Of a stretch of 64,000 bases of DNA, positions 8,305 through 18,518 are shown one piece after another. Both the position numbers and the translations under genes were made by a program. The DNA is from Zelonia costaricensis (lineage: Eukaryota > Euglenozoa > Kinetoplastea > Trypanosomatida > Trypanosomatidae). The stretch spans positions 62,001 through 126,000 of the forward strand of contig JASAOO010003559.1 of NCBI GenBank assembly GCA_030849075.1. The letters are read 5' to 3'. Under the pieces are notes generated by a model. The model was not told where the DNA came from. It made no database searches and was given only the letters and a program-made list of their open reading frames with translations. The stretch's first letter is position 1. Each line of letters starts with the position of its first letter.

Positions 8305-10623
8305 ATGCTCTTCAACCTCCGTGCTGTGGCTCCGCAGAAGGAGGAGAAGGTGAAGAACCAGATGACGCTGGCCGACATCCTGGCCTTCCGCGACACCTGG
8401 ACCACCATTCCATCGCCCAACTTCTCGCTCGAGCGGGTGCTGCTGACGGCGCGCCTCGAGAAGCAGCGCAAGGCCGAGGTGCCGAAGCTGATCATGTCCG
8501 AGAACGGCTTCCGAGTGCGCGACAAGAAGGACATGGACGAGTCGGAGCTCGAGCTGCGTCGCGTGCAGGGCTCGCTGAACAAGCTCACCGACAAGAACTT
8601 TGACGCGGTCGTCGAGGAGGCGCTGTCGCCAGACTTGGTGCTCAACCCGGTTGTCCTCAAGGGCGCGGTGGACATCATCTTCAACAAGGCCATGGCCGAG
8701 CCGGTCTTCTCCGGCATCTACGCGCAGCTCTGCCAGCGCATCAAGGTTTACGAGCAGGACTTGATGTCCGAGGCTGCGGCCAACCCCACGTCCGAGCTCG
8801 GCCGCCGCATGGCCGCGCAGCGGGCCGCGGACGAGGAGCAAAAGAAGAACAACGCCAACGGTCGCGTGCGCCACGCGCTCGTCGTGCGCTGCCAGGAGTT
8901 CCACGACAGCTTTGTGAACCAGCCGCCGACGACGGACGCCGACGCCGAGGACCAGCTGCGCAAGCGCAACATGGCCAACATCAAGTTTGTCGGCGAGCTC
9001 TACATGCGCTCCCTCATCTCGCACCGCGTCATCCTGGCCGTCTGCTCGACGGCCCTGGTGCTCAACTTCGTGCCGAGCCCGAAGCTGGTGACGACGGACG
9101 CCGACCTGGAGATGATGGTGAGCCTGATGAACGTGATTGGCAAGCGCTTCGACGAGAACGCCTCCATGGCGCTGAACCACGTCGCGCGCGACTCGGCCGC
9201 GGACGAGCACCCGCACATGCTCATCTGGCGCGCGCTGAACTCGGCGATGAACGACCCGCGCTTCTCGCGCCGCATCCGCTTCCTCATCCAGAACCTGCTG
9301 GAGTGGCGCAATGAGAACTGGAAGACGAAGGATGCGGCGGCGCAGGGCTCCTCTGGCGGCAACGAGGACAGCGGCAACAACGCCAGCAACGCCGGCGGCA
9401 ACGGCAACAGCAGCGAGCGGCCGAACCACCGCAGCAGCGGCAACGCGGGGGGCAGCGGCGGCCTCAACTCCGCCTCGAACAACCACATGCACCGCAACCC
9501 GTCCAACAACAATCTCGGCGGCGGCGGCGGTGGCTCGTGGCAGCAGCAGCACGGCGCCGGTGGTGGCCGCGGCGGTGGCATGGGGCCGAGCGGCAACCGC
9601 GGTATGCCGCGCAACTCGAGTATGGCCGACGGCAGCGATGCGAAGTTTGGCCGCGGCGGCGGCGGCCCCGGTGGTCTGCGCCAGGACCGCGTCGTCAGCT
9701 TCAACGACTTGAGCCAGTTCCCGGCCAACAACGAGTACATGATGCCGCCGCCGCCACCCTTCAACGCCCCGCCGCCGCCGTTTCCGGGCGAGGGTATGGT
9801 GCAGACACCGCCAATGGCGCCGCAGGCTGCTGCCCCCGCCTCGGCGGCGCAGATGAGCGAGGAGGACCGCAAGCTGATGGCGCTCGCGGTGCCGCCCAAG
9901 TACGTGGACGACGATCTGAGCTCGCGCCTGCTGAGCTGCATCCGTGACGCGCACACGGACGGGGACTGGGCCGCGGCTGGCAAGGCGATTGTGGAGATGA
10001 TGCCACAGGACGCCGCGTACATGTGCCGCATGTGTGCCGTCTACGTGCTCGTCAAGAAGGTGACGGAGACCTCCTCGGAGGAGGACCGCACGCTGTTCAT
10101 GGACTCGCTGAACAGCGGCATGTTCGACGTGAAGGAGCTCACGCGCGGCTACTCGTGGTGCCTGACGAACGCCGTGGCGAACAACATCAAGGAGGACTTC
10201 CCGAAGGTGTACAGCCGCTTTGTGGCGTGCGTGACGTCGACCAAGTCGATGGACTTCCTCTCTATGGTGAGCAACATCATGGCCCGCACGGCGAACTACC
10301 TCGACGCCCTCTACATCCCGCTCGAAGGGGCGCAGATGGAGTGGGAGGAGGACTTCCTGGAGGTGTGGACGTCGGTGCTGAACAAGTGGCGTGAGTCGCA
10401 CCCGAACGACACATCGAGCGGCAGCGACGTCCTCAGCTGCATCGCCGCCATCAAGCAGCGCCCGTTCATGAAGGACATCTCCTCGGACTTCCTCATGGAG
10501 CTCAACCAGCAGGGCTACCTCGACGGGGCGGCTGCGCAGGCCTGGATTCGTGAGAACCGCAACAACGACAAGTTCAAGATGGTCGTCGAGGAGGTGGAGC
10601 AGATCTTTCCGGATGCGGCGTAG
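8305..10623 (+). CDS. EIF4G4: Eukaryotic translation initiation factor 4G (EIF4G4-type scaffold)
   Basis: This 772-residue scaffold protein should link a cap-binding eIF4E to the eIF4A helicase during translation initiation. It begins with a short N-terminus carrying SPNFSLE (37-43), which lines up with the YxxxxL-type eIF4E-binding peptide but has Ser in place of Tyr. A MIF4G HEAT-repeat domain follows (roughly 85-320), then a Gly/Asn/Ser-rich linker (about 348-462), a Pro-rich patch (MMPPPPPF and PPPPFPGEG, about 480-500) and a second helical domain (about 515-772). The short N-terminus ahead of MIF4G is typical of trypanosomatid EIF4G3 and EIF4G4. I favour EIF4G4, the known partner of EIF4E3, because of the extra C-terminal helical domain, the divergent 4E motif and gene-order agreement. 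EIF4G3 remains the alternative. ATG 8305 is the first ATG in frame. Confidence 0.85.
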   Translation: MLFNLRAVAPQKEEKVKNQMTLADILAFRDTWTTIPSPNFSLERVLLTARLEKQRKAEVPKLIMSENGFRVRDKKDMDESELELRRVQGSLNKLTDKNFDAVVEEALSPDLVLNPVVLKGAVDIIFNKAMAEPVFSGIYAQLCQRIKVYEQDLMSEAAANPTSELGRRMAAQRAADEEQKKNNANGRVRHALVVRCQEFHDSFVNQPPTTDADAEDQLRKRNMANIKFVGELYMRSLISHRVILAVCSTALVLNFVPSPKLVTTDADLEMMVSLMNVIGKRFDENASMALNHVARDSAADEHPHMLIWRALNSAMNDPRFSRRIRFLIQNLLEWRNENWKTKDAAAQGSSGGNEDSGNNASNAGGNGNSSERPNHRSSGNAGGSGGLNSASNNHMHRNPSNNNLGGGGGGSWQQQHGAGGGRGGGMGPSGNRGMPRNSSMADGSDAKFGRGGGGPGGLRQDRVVSFNDLSQFPANNEYMMPPPPPFNAPPPPFPGEGMVQTPPMAPQAAAPASAAQMSEEDRKLMALAVPPKYVDDDLSSRLLSCIRDAHTDGDWAAAGKAIVEMMPQDAAYMCRMCAVYVLVKKVTETSSEEDRTLFMDSLNSGMFDVKELTRGYSWCLTNAVANNIKEDFPKVYSRFVACVTSTKSMDFLSMVSNIMARTANYLDALYIPLEGAQMEWEEDFLEVWTSVLNKWRESHPNDTSSGSDVLSCIAAIKQRPFMKDISSDFLMELNQQGYLDGAAAQAWIRENRNNDKFKMVVEEVEQIFPDAA

Positions 10624-12336
10624 TCGATCCACTCTCGACGCACCGTGTTGACAGTTTCGCCCCCCGCCCCCCTTCTCTCCAGTCCATCTGAAGTCTCCCC
10701 GCCCCCCCCCCCTCCTCCTCTCCCGCTGCCTCCGCCCTTGACCAACCACAACGACAGGTGGCGGCGTACCCTCGTGCCCGCCACCGACCTCTCGCCTCGC
10801 CTTCACTCGTGCGTCCTCTCGCTTCTGTTCTTCGTCGAGGTTGACTTGAAAGAGAAGTAAGAAAAGAATCAAGTGACGTGAGAACGGCGTGAGCCGAGGA
10901 GAGTCACGGCAGCGGCCGGAGGCGGGGGGGGGAAGAGAGTGGACAGGAGGAGGGCGGGCGAGCGCGGTCCCCCCTCAAAAAAAAAAAGAAGGAATCGCGG
11001 TAGAAGGCTGTGCGATTCTCCTTGTGCCCCCCCCCTCCCCGCACCTGCGAGGTGCGGGTGTACAGGGAGGACTACACAGCCGTTTGCATGGCCGCATTCT
11101 AGCTTGTAACGTTTGGTGCTTGCCTTTTTTTTCTCTTTCTCTCTCTTTCTCTCGCTTGCCTCTTGCTGCGGCACCCATGCTTGTTGTAGTTGTGGTGGTG
11201 ATTGTGCTTTTGGGTTTCCATCGTCCGGATTTCACTTGTGTCACAAGTGGTGTGGCGCGCTTTGACGTGGGCCGAGCTTGCGCTCGGTGCTTCGCTCTCC
11301 GACCTGTGTCGCCTGCGCCCCTCTCGTCAACACGCCGCGCACCCTTTCCCCCCAAAAGGAGACCATCTGTGAAGGGAGAAGCGAGAGGCGCGATTCTATC
11401 CTCTAGCGTTGCATGTGTTGTTGTCTTCGTTCTTGTTCTTCCCTGCGTCTCCCCTGCCCTTTCCTCGTTCGCCTCCTTCACTTGCTTTCCGTTACCGCAC
11501 CGCGCCTTTTCGCTCTGTTTGGTTTCCCGCGTTTGGATGGGCGCGGACCGGTGTGAGCACCATCCATGTTTGTGTGCTGTTGACTCTTGCTGAGCTGTGT
11601 GCCTTTGCTCGTCGTTGATGTGGTGGTCTGGTGGTGATTGTGGTGGCGCGAGGGCGCGTTAACTCTCCTCGCTGTCTGTAACAAGTCCCTGGTACGTAGA
11701 GACAGTTCTGAAATGAAAAGTAAGAGAAATCAAGGTTACGCCGGCGGCATGGGGCGCGGCGGATAGGCCCCACCATTGTCGAGGGCAGCGTCAGAGTCGA
11801 AGTCGTCGGTTTGCTTGCAGGAAACAAGACTTCAAGCATGGGGGCTCATCTCTATTGGGCACTCTCCGTCGGTGCGCGTCAGCCGCGTTTCTTCTGTAGC
11901 TTCGGCGGTTCTGAGATGACAGAACGCGCTCTATGAAACGCCTCTGCAGCCGCCCTCAACAACCCCGTGCCGGGGCTTCGAGTGCAAGGCTGCAGCGCTG
12001 GGTGCCAGCGGCGCCGGCCGTGCTTCTTGCGTGTTCTCCCGCTTCTTGCTCTCGCTTCGATTTCAACTACTCGCTCACTCTTTTGTTTTCCAACTGGACA
12101 TGTCCTCACACGCGCCTCTTCTCTGTTTCAAATCACTCGCTGCGTCCTCTCCTCTGCACTGATTCACTCTATTGTGGTGCACACCAGCGACTAGGGAAGA
12201 AGCGCAGGGGGGAAACCCAGAGCCCTATTCCCGTCCATCTCGCCTTGTGTGGCGCTTGTAAACTCGGCCGACTGCGGGGCTGCTTCTTCTTTTTTCTCTG
12301 CAACGCCCCCCCCCCCTCTCCCCCCGTGCCCTAGCA
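10624..12336. other. Long spacer (1.7 kb)
   Basis: No gene is supported on either strand. Pyrimidine tracts and C runs occur (about 10660-10740, 11120-11165), and G/A-rich stretches near 10900-10960. The last part (12281-12334) is the acceptor region of the next gene. Confidence 0.65.
12281..12334 (+). promoter_or_regulatory. Predicted trans-splice acceptor immediately before a start codon
   Basis: A T/C tract (12281-12300) and C run (12304-12330) contain no AG until CTAG at 12331-12334; the ATG begins at 12337. Splicing there would leave two nucleotides between the spliced leader and the start codon. An upstream acceptor near 12192 is the alternative. Confidence 0.5.
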
Positions 12337-13341
12337 ATGCTACACCGCACGGCGGCGGCGCTCAAGTCGCAGCACAAGAATGTGCTCCGCAAGGGCCGCC
12401 CACACATGCAGAAGTACAAGGAGATGAACCGCTGGCAACGCGAGGCGCAGGGCATCAGCAAGTGGGACCAGGGCCATTCGCACCGCCCGCAGCCGTACGT
12501 GGAGCGCTTCAACCCAGAGAGCGTCGGCCTCACGCGCGGCACCTCCGCCTCGGCGTGGAAGTGGTGGCACACGCAGTACCCGTGGCTGCCCAACGTCGCG
12601 CCAGCCGACTACGCGCCGCCGGCCCCGCAAGGCGTTCGCCCGCCAGCGTGGGACGACGAGTTCACGGGGGTCGTGCTCGGCATGAACGATGACGAGATCC
12701 GCACGTACCTCGTGGACAAGCTGGTTGAGGTGATCTTTGCCGAGACGCAGCGGGACGGCTACGAGCTGCGCCGGCTCGACTTCGAGGGCAAGCCGCTCAC
12801 GGAGCTGCCCGAGCGCCGCATCATCGAGAATTTCGTCTTCGAGGAGGACACGCTGCGGGAGCGGGTGCTGGACCAGGTCGTGGAGGGCGTCTTCCGCCTC
12901 GCACCCACCTCCGAGGACCGGCGGGAGCTGAAGAGCGTCGCGAACGTCATCGACTTTGTCCTCACCCACGTCACGGTCGCTCGGCCACCGCCGCGGCACG
13001 AGGTGCCCGAGGCGGCGCGGGCCGTTATGCGGGAGCACCCGCTGCAGCCGCAGCTCGGCTTCGTGCACGCCCTGCCCACCGACAACCGCGACGCCGTGGT
13101 GCGGGAGTGGGAGCGGATGCACCACCTCGACTGGCAGTTCGGCAACGCCGTCTACGAGCCGCGCCGGGTCGAGAGCGAGCGCGGCAACCTGACGTGGCTG
13201 CGCGAGGTGCGTCACCACGAGGCGCGACAGGCATTTCAGGCGGACGTTGCATCTGGCGAGGCGCGCAGGCGGCACATGGAGAAAGTCCGGGCTGCCGCCG
13301 CGCCGGCACCGTCCACCGGCGCCGGAGTCGAGCAGGGGTGA
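12337..13341 (+). CDS. Conserved-looking protein, probably mitochondrial, function unknown
   Basis: This 334-residue protein has an N-terminal segment that is Arg/Lys/His-rich and lacks acidic residues for about 30 positions (MLHRTAAALKSQHKNVLRKG), as in trypanosomatid mitochondrial presequences. The body has several aromatic/proline-rich motifs (SAWKWWHTQYPWLP around 70-85) and charged helices. Such composition is common among the lineage-specific mitoribosomal or ribosome-assembly proteins of this group, but I see no diagnostic domain, so that is only a suggestion. No zinc ligands or membrane segments are visible. The C-terminal 30 residues are Ala/Pro-rich and probably disordered. ATG 12337 is the first ATG and lies unusually close to a strong splice acceptor. 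Confidence 0.8.
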   Translation: MLHRTAAALKSQHKNVLRKGRPHMQKYKEMNRWQREAQGISKWDQGHSHRPQPYVERFNPESVGLTRGTSASAWKWWHTQYPWLPNVAPADYAPPAPQGVRPPAWDDEFTGVVLGMNDDEIRTYLVDKLVEVIFAETQRDGYELRRLDFEGKPLTELPERRIIENFVFEEDTLRERVLDQVVEGVFRLAPTSEDRRELKSVANVIDFVLTHVTVARPPPRHEVPEAARAVMREHPLQPQLGFVHALPTDNRDAVVREWERMHHLDWQFGNAVYEPRRVESERGNLTWLREVRHHEARQAFQADVASGEARRRHMEKVRAAAAPAPSTGAGVEQG

Positions 13342-14458
13342 GGGGGCCACAGCAGCACGACACGCATCGGTGTGCGCAGGTGTGTCAGCAGGGCGCATCG
13401 GGGGCACACGAGAGCGCGGGATCTAACGCCGTCTGTTGTGTCTGTGTGTTGGTCTGTTGTAAGGCGTGCGTAGACGCGCGCTGGTGTGTGAGTTGTGTGC
13501 AGCTTGCGTTGGCCGCTGCTGGGCCACGGTGCTGCCTTGGGGCTTGCGGCTTCTCGACGCGCTATCCACATTCAAGACCAAGCGAAACGAAAGGAAGCTG
13601 AACAGGGACAGCAGAAGCGAACTCTTCTCCATGGAACGCTTCAATGGAGATGACTGCGCGACGATTTGAGGTCACGGATGTACTGGATCGCAGCCGTGAG
13701 GGCGTCGGCTCGCGTGCTTTGCGCTGTTCATCGTTGAACGTCGCGCTGAGCAAGATGGAGGAGAGTGTGGGAAGAAAAGGCCAACACGCCGCTCCTTCAC
13801 ATACACACACACGCTCGCGCCCATCTGCGCCTGCTTTTCGGTCTACGTGCAACCATGACACACTGTCTCTCTCCCAACCCGCTCCTCGTATGCCTGTTGA
13901 TTGCGTTTCTTTCTTTCCCGTTTGCCGCACTTTTTGGGTCCACACGAAGGAGTCCCGGGGTATCGCCGCCGACGCACGATCGGCGCTTTCGTTTCGTCGG
14001 GAGAAGAGAGAGCGCGCTGGCGTCGTTGTTGAGTGGAGGCGTGAGCGCACACCGAGAGGCGTACGCCTTTTTTGTCATCCCCCCCCACCGAGTTTGGGTT
14101 TTTTTTTTTTACAACGAGCGCTGAGCGAGTTCCGTTGGTTTTGTCATTGTCGGTTCAAAAGAAAAAAAAAAACACGAGTAATCAACGCGGTCGCACCGAC
14201 CATCACGCGTCGTAGCTGCACGCCGCGCTTTCTGAAACTTCCACCGCGGTCACCACCGCGTTGCCCCATTGCTCTCCAACGCTGTGGCTTGTTGAGAGGG
14301 TGGTGTGAAGAGGGGGGCCCGCTTGTTTTCTCGCCGACGGTTCTCCTCCTCCTCCCCCCCTTCCCCTCAATCACGCGAGACGCGCACAGCCCTGTAGTGA
14401 CGACGATCACCCAATCGTCACGCTTCGTCAAACCGGAAGGGGCAACACGTCTGCAAAC
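13342..14458. other. Spacer
   Basis: No gene is supported. T and A runs (about 14100-14110, 14160-14172) and a C/T tract at 14341-14368 precede the COG2 start; the ORFs here cross these homopolymers. Confidence 0.65.
14341..14379 (+). promoter_or_regulatory. Predicted trans-splice acceptor for COG2
   Basis: A C/T tract is followed by its first AG at 14378-14379, giving a 5' UTR of about 79 nt before ATG 14459. Confidence 0.5.
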
Positions 14459-17455
14459 ATGAGTGAGAGCGCCGCTGCGAGCGCCACCGGAGCTGCGGCA
14501 CCCTCGCAGCGGGCCGCGGGTGCACCCGCTGTGGAGCCCGTCCAGGCGAACGGCGCGCGGGAGCAGCCGATAACTGAGACGGCTACGGCAGGTGCGGCGC
14601 CCACGCCACCGGTCACCGACGCGGCAGAGGGCGCCGAGGCGGACGCGGAGCTGCTGAAGCAGCAGCTGCAGCTCATCCAACTGTGCTTTGCTGAGCACGA
14701 GTTTGGCATCGTCGTGGACGATGAGGAGCCGCGCCGCGACGGCGACTTCTCCTCGTCGTCAAGCAGCAGCCGCAGCAGCAGCAGCAGCACCAGTGACGGC
14801 TCACTTGCCTCCTCCTCGGACTCGGCCGGCGGGACCCAAAACGCGCAGCGGCGCCGGAAGCGCTGCGCTCGTGGTGCGCCGGCGTACGATCCACTGACCT
14901 TTGTGAACGGCAAGGTGCAGCACGGCGTCCCGCTCGCGGTGCTGTCTCAGGACCTGCACGCCTACGCGCAGTACCTCGAGGACCGCATCGCCCAGTGCGT
15001 CAACACCGACGTACACACGGCCTTCGTGAACGTCTCTGGCCACCTTGTGGGGATGCGGGACGAACTGTCGTACATGGAGCGGCCCCTCACCGCCGCGATG
15101 GAAAAGCTCAGCGGCGTGGTCGGCCAACTCGCGACAACGTCGCAGGCGGTGAAGCGCAAGGTGGAGGCGGCGTGCGCGGCCGAGATGGAGCGCGCCTTCG
15201 ACGCCATCTACCTCAAGAGTCTGGTCGTCTACGAGACAATCGCCTACCAACTGGACGACCTCGCCGGCCTGCTGAACATCACGGTGGACCCCACCACAGC
15301 CGCAGCAGCGCCTGCAGCCACGGGAGCGAGTTCAGCGACGCCGGCGCCGGCGGCGGCGGGACGCATCATCACCGGCGACAAGGCCGGCGTGGCAGCGACC
15401 CCCACGGCGGCCGCACCGCCGCTGAAGATGGTGTTTGTCGCTCCTCCCGGTGCCGGACTCTCCGACACGGCGCTGGATGCGCTGGAGGACGTGGTGCTGC
15501 TTTTCCAAGAGCTGAAGGAGATACAGCAGAGGCTCGGCGCGCTGCCCTCTCGCGCGCTGGAGCGGGCGGAGGTGGCGATGCACGTGGCGGCGGCGGAGCA
15601 GTCCGTCATGGGCGTGCTCGAGGTGGTGCTCGTGCACACCAGCCAGCTCGCCTTCGGGCCGCCGGCGGCCCCCGAGTCGGTGCCAAAGACCTCGTCGAGC
15701 GCGTCGGGCACCGCGCTGCCCGCTGGCGATGCCTCCGCGTCGTCGCCGTCTGCCGCTGCCAGTGCGGCGGCGCAGCAGCTGCTTGGCCGCGTCATTGAGC
15801 TGTACGCCCAGGCCGGCGAAATGGAGCACTTCTGCGCTGTCTTCCGCAACGTCGTGCTGCGGCCCCCACTGGAGGTGGTCGTGTCGTGGAAGGCCGCGAC
15901 GCAGGCACGGCAGAGCGCTGAGGGCACGGTCGCGTTGCTGAAGCGCATGAAGGCGGTGCTGCAGACGACATTGCTGCCGCTGCTGCCGCTGCTGCGGGAG
16001 CGCTACGGCGCCGCCCTACACCCTGCCGCCACGGTGGTGTGGCCGGTCCTGAGCGAAACGTTGGTGAAGAAGCTGCCCTCGCTCTACGAGGTCGGCATCC
16101 CGAACCACTTCCAGGCCAAGTACAAGGCCGCGTACGAGCTGCTCGCCGTGGTGGAGGGGGCCTGCGCGGACTTGGAGGAGCTGGCGGCGCTGCGGCAGTC
16201 GCCCGACCTCGTCCTGTGGAACCACAAGTGGAACCTCGACGTGTACGCGGCGCTGCGCGTCAGCGAGGTGGACAAGGCGCTGCAGTCCGTCTCGTCCCCC
16301 CTCGACCGGCTGCCCGCCACGACCGAGAGCGCGTACCACCTGCGCGTCTTCTTCGTCGCCCAGCAGCAGCTGCTGCACCTCTTCTCCTCCGCCGTCTTCC
16401 TGCTGCCCTGCACGCCGCGCTTTCTGCGGCAGGCGGTGACGTGCTGCTACCGCGTGCTGACGCGGGTGCAGGAGGCCGTCGGCAGGGCCACGCCAAACAC
16501 CTTCAGCACGGCCTCGGACGACGACAAGCCCGCGAGTGCGCCCGCCTCGGAGCACAGCAGTACCGCGGCGGCGGCCGCCGCAGCCGCTGCGGCAGACGGG
16601 GCTCACGACGCTCTGCTCCTCGCCATCTCCGACGCCCACGCGCTGCGCCACTTCCTCACGGGCCAGCTGCTGCACGTCATCCTCGACCGGGTGGAGGCCG
16701 CGACGGGCCGCTCGTCCGCTCCTGCCGCCAGCGCAGGCACCACCGCCGCGGCGGAGCGCAGCACGGCGGAGCTAGTCACCGACGTTCTGCAGTTTGCCAG
16801 CACGGCCGTGTGCGGCCAGTTTGTGCAGCGCGCAAGGGCAACGCTGGTGCACCACGTCACCGACGCGTCGCTGGCGCCGCTGCAGAACTTGAAGTCCGTT
16901 CGCTCAGCCTACTCGCACACGCGCAAGACGATGCCCTCGGCCGCGTCTTGGTACGTCGGTCCCGCCTTGCAGCCGCTGCAGCGGTTTGCGGAGGAGGCGC
17001 AGCGGAGCGGCTTCGCTGGCGCCGCGCTGCAGGAGACTGTCGCGGAGATGCTGCGCGCCGTTGCGGCCCACTTCGTCGCACTGGCGCGCGAGACGCTCAT
17101 CACCGCCAAGAAGACGGAGGAGAGCTGGGAGAAGCTGCGCCGCCGCAAGGAGGTCGGGTCCGTGGCGTCGCCGACGACGGCAGAGACGACGACTGGCAAC
17201 GGCGCGGAGGGCGGCAGCGGCGGTGCGGTGAGCAGCGGGCAGCGCGTGACCATGGAGACGGCGACGGACCGGGACAGGATGACGATCCAGCTCTGGATGG
17301 ACGCGCGTGCGATGCAGGACGCGGTGCAGCAGCCACCTCTCCGTGTGCCAGCCGCCACCGCCAACGAGGCGTTCGCGCCAGCGCTGGAGCTGCTGCGCCG
17401 CGCCGAGTGGATTCAGGGTGCCGACATCCCCGAGCCGCCGGACGTGGATGCGTAG
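14459..17455 (+). CDS. COG2: Conserved oligomeric Golgi complex subunit 2
   Basis: This 998-residue protein should be the COG2 subunit of the COG tether, which captures retrograde vesicles at the Golgi and so maintains glycosylation enzymes. The recognisable N-terminal COG2 region begins near C75 (CFAEHEFGI), is interrupted by a Ser-rich insert (about 98-122), and resumes with YDPLTFVNGKV and the conserved helical stretch around TAFVNVSGHLVGM (about 187-199), followed by the heptad region to about 260. The rest is long and helical with Ala/Ser/Thr-rich disordered insertions (about 280-320, 405-440, 685-715), which explains why it exceeds typical animal COG2 (about 740 residues). No membrane segment is visible. 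The identification rests on the N-terminal pattern; the C-terminal two thirds are too divergent to recognise by eye. Confidence 0.8.
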   Translation: MSESAAASATGAAAPSQRAAGAPAVEPVQANGAREQPITETATAGAAPTPPVTDAAEGAEADAELLKQQLQLIQLCFAEHEFGIVVDDEEPRRDGDFSSSSSSSRSSSSSTSDGSLASSSDSAGGTQNAQRRRKRCARGAPAYDPLTFVNGKVQHGVPLAVLSQDLHAYAQYLEDRIAQCVNTDVHTAFVNVSGHLVGMRDELSYMERPLTAAMEKLSGVVGQLATTSQAVKRKVEAACAAEMERAFDAIYLKSLVVYETIAYQLDDLAGLLNITVDPTTAAAAPAATGASSATPAPAAAGRIITGDKAGVAATPTAAAPPLKMVFVAPPGAGLSDTALDALEDVVLLFQELKEIQQRLGALPSRALERAEVAMHVAAAEQSVMGVLEVVLVHTSQLAFGPPAAPESVPKTSSSASGTALPAGDASASSPSAAASAAAQQLLGRVIELYAQAGEMEHFCAVFRNVVLRPPLEVVVSWKAATQARQSAEGTVALLKRMKAVLQTTLLPLLPLLRERYGAALHPAATVVWPVLSETLVKKLPSLYEVGIPNHFQAKYKAAYELLAVVEGACADLEELAALRQSPDLVLWNHKWNLDVYAALRVSEVDKALQSVSSPLDRLPATTESAYHLRVFFVAQQQLLHLFSSAVFLLPCTPRFLRQAVTCCYRVLTRVQEAVGRATPNTFSTASDDDKPASAPASEHSSTAAAAAAAAAADGAHDALLLAISDAHALRHFLTGQLLHVILDRVEAATGRSSAPAASAGTTAAAERSTAELVTDVLQFASTAVCGQFVQRARATLVHHVTDASLAPLQNLKSVRSAYSHTRKTMPSAASWYVGPALQPLQRFAEEAQRSGFAGAALQETVAEMLRAVAAHFVALARETLITAKKTEESWEKLRRRKEVGSVASPTTAETTTGNGAEGGSGGAVSSGQRVTMETATDRDRMTIQLWMDARAMQDAVQQPPLRVPAATANEAFAPALELLRRAEWIQGADIPEPPDVDA

Positions 17456-18518
17456 GCTGCTGCGCTGCAGTGCTGGTCAGGTGCCGGGTAGAGTACCCTT
17501 GTCCACTTGCGCAGAGTGGTGTGCGCTCTGCATCGCTAACAACCGTGGGCGAGGGGTTTTGTTTTACGTCTGTCCTCTTCCCGCTTTTCGCCTACCCCCA
17601 CTCCACGTTGCGCCTTTCCCCATCCAGAGGATTTGCAAAGAGGTGTCGTCGACTGGCGACCCCCCCTCCTCACCGCTCAGAAGGCAGAGTTTGTGTACAT
17701 GTGTGTGTGTGTGTGTGTGGTGTATCGCGCATCTTCACGCGCTTGGGTTTCGTTGCGTTCGCTTCCACACCGTCAGCTTTTTGACTCGCTTCGAGCAGGC
17801 ACAAAGGAAGGAGAAGAAAGAAAGAAAGTGCTCGTCCAGTGCGTGCATCGAGCAGCTGCTGCAGCACGTGACGCGGAAAGAAGGAGAATCCGTGTCGTTT
17901 TTTAAGCAGCACGCCTCGCCTCTCAGTTGCATTCATGCCGAGGAAACGTGCGAAAAAGGAGGGGCGCCGTGCACTTGAGATTCACGCGTGGACTAGGGAG
18001 AACTCGTTCACACAAGGAGCGCGACACCATTTGCCCCTCCTGGCGCCTACTTCATCCTCCCGACATCCCGCACAGTGCGCTCCCTCCCCCTTTCATCTCC
18101 TCTCCCCTCCCTCCACTGCCGTCCTCCCCTCCATTTGGATTGCCTCGCTTCATTTCGTCGCTTGTCCCCCTTTTCCCGCAGCGGTGCTTGCCAAGTGACG
18201 CGCACACTACACCGAAACGCGTGTGAGACCTCTTGCAGAAAAAAAAAAGAAGTAAGAAGAGAAGACTAGCCTTCTGAAAGGGGCCAGCGGGTGCAACAAC
18301 CACACACAAACAGACACACACACACACACACATACACACGCACAAAACTGCCCTGCTCTCATTTGCGCAGCACATCTGCCCTGCTACTGGGCGACTCCCT
18401 CTTTCCCGATACATACCCCCACACACAGGCACGAAGGCTGTCTTTCGTACGCGGTTGATCACTTCTTCCTCACTTTCCTTTTCCGGCGTCGATTCGCGCG
18501 TTTGCGTGACGCCGTAGC
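17456..18518. other. Spacer
   Basis: No gene is supported. It contains a GT microsatellite (17701-17719), an AC microsatellite (18315-18332), an A run (about 18239-18248) and pyrimidine tracts. An ATG at 17935 opens a basic 87-codon frame that soon degenerates into a C/T tract and is rejected. Confidence 0.65.
18461..18517 (+). promoter_or_regulatory. Predicted trans-splice acceptor one base before the AK9-like start
   Basis: A T/C tract (18461-18484) has its first AG at 18516-18517, leaving a single C before ATG 18519. A second possible site is the AG at 18427-18428 after the tract at about 18396-18404, which would give a 5' UTR of about 90 nt. Confidence 0.4.

Noticed and set aside
8257..10872. 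871-codon open frame on the - strand opposite the eIF4G gene
   Set aside because: It is a shadow of a G/C-rich coding strand: extreme Arg/His/Val/Leu content, no domain, and the opposite frame encodes a recognisable eIF4G.
13644..14462. 272-codon ORF reaching into the COG2 start
   Set aside because: Spacer composition with T and A runs in the middle, ending just at the COG2 ATG in another frame; no coding signature.
17935..18198. 87-codon ORF starting with a basic MPRKRAKK segment
   Set aside because: Its second half is a translated pyrimidine tract (Pro/Ser/Phe/His) serving splicing of the next gene; no conserved pattern.
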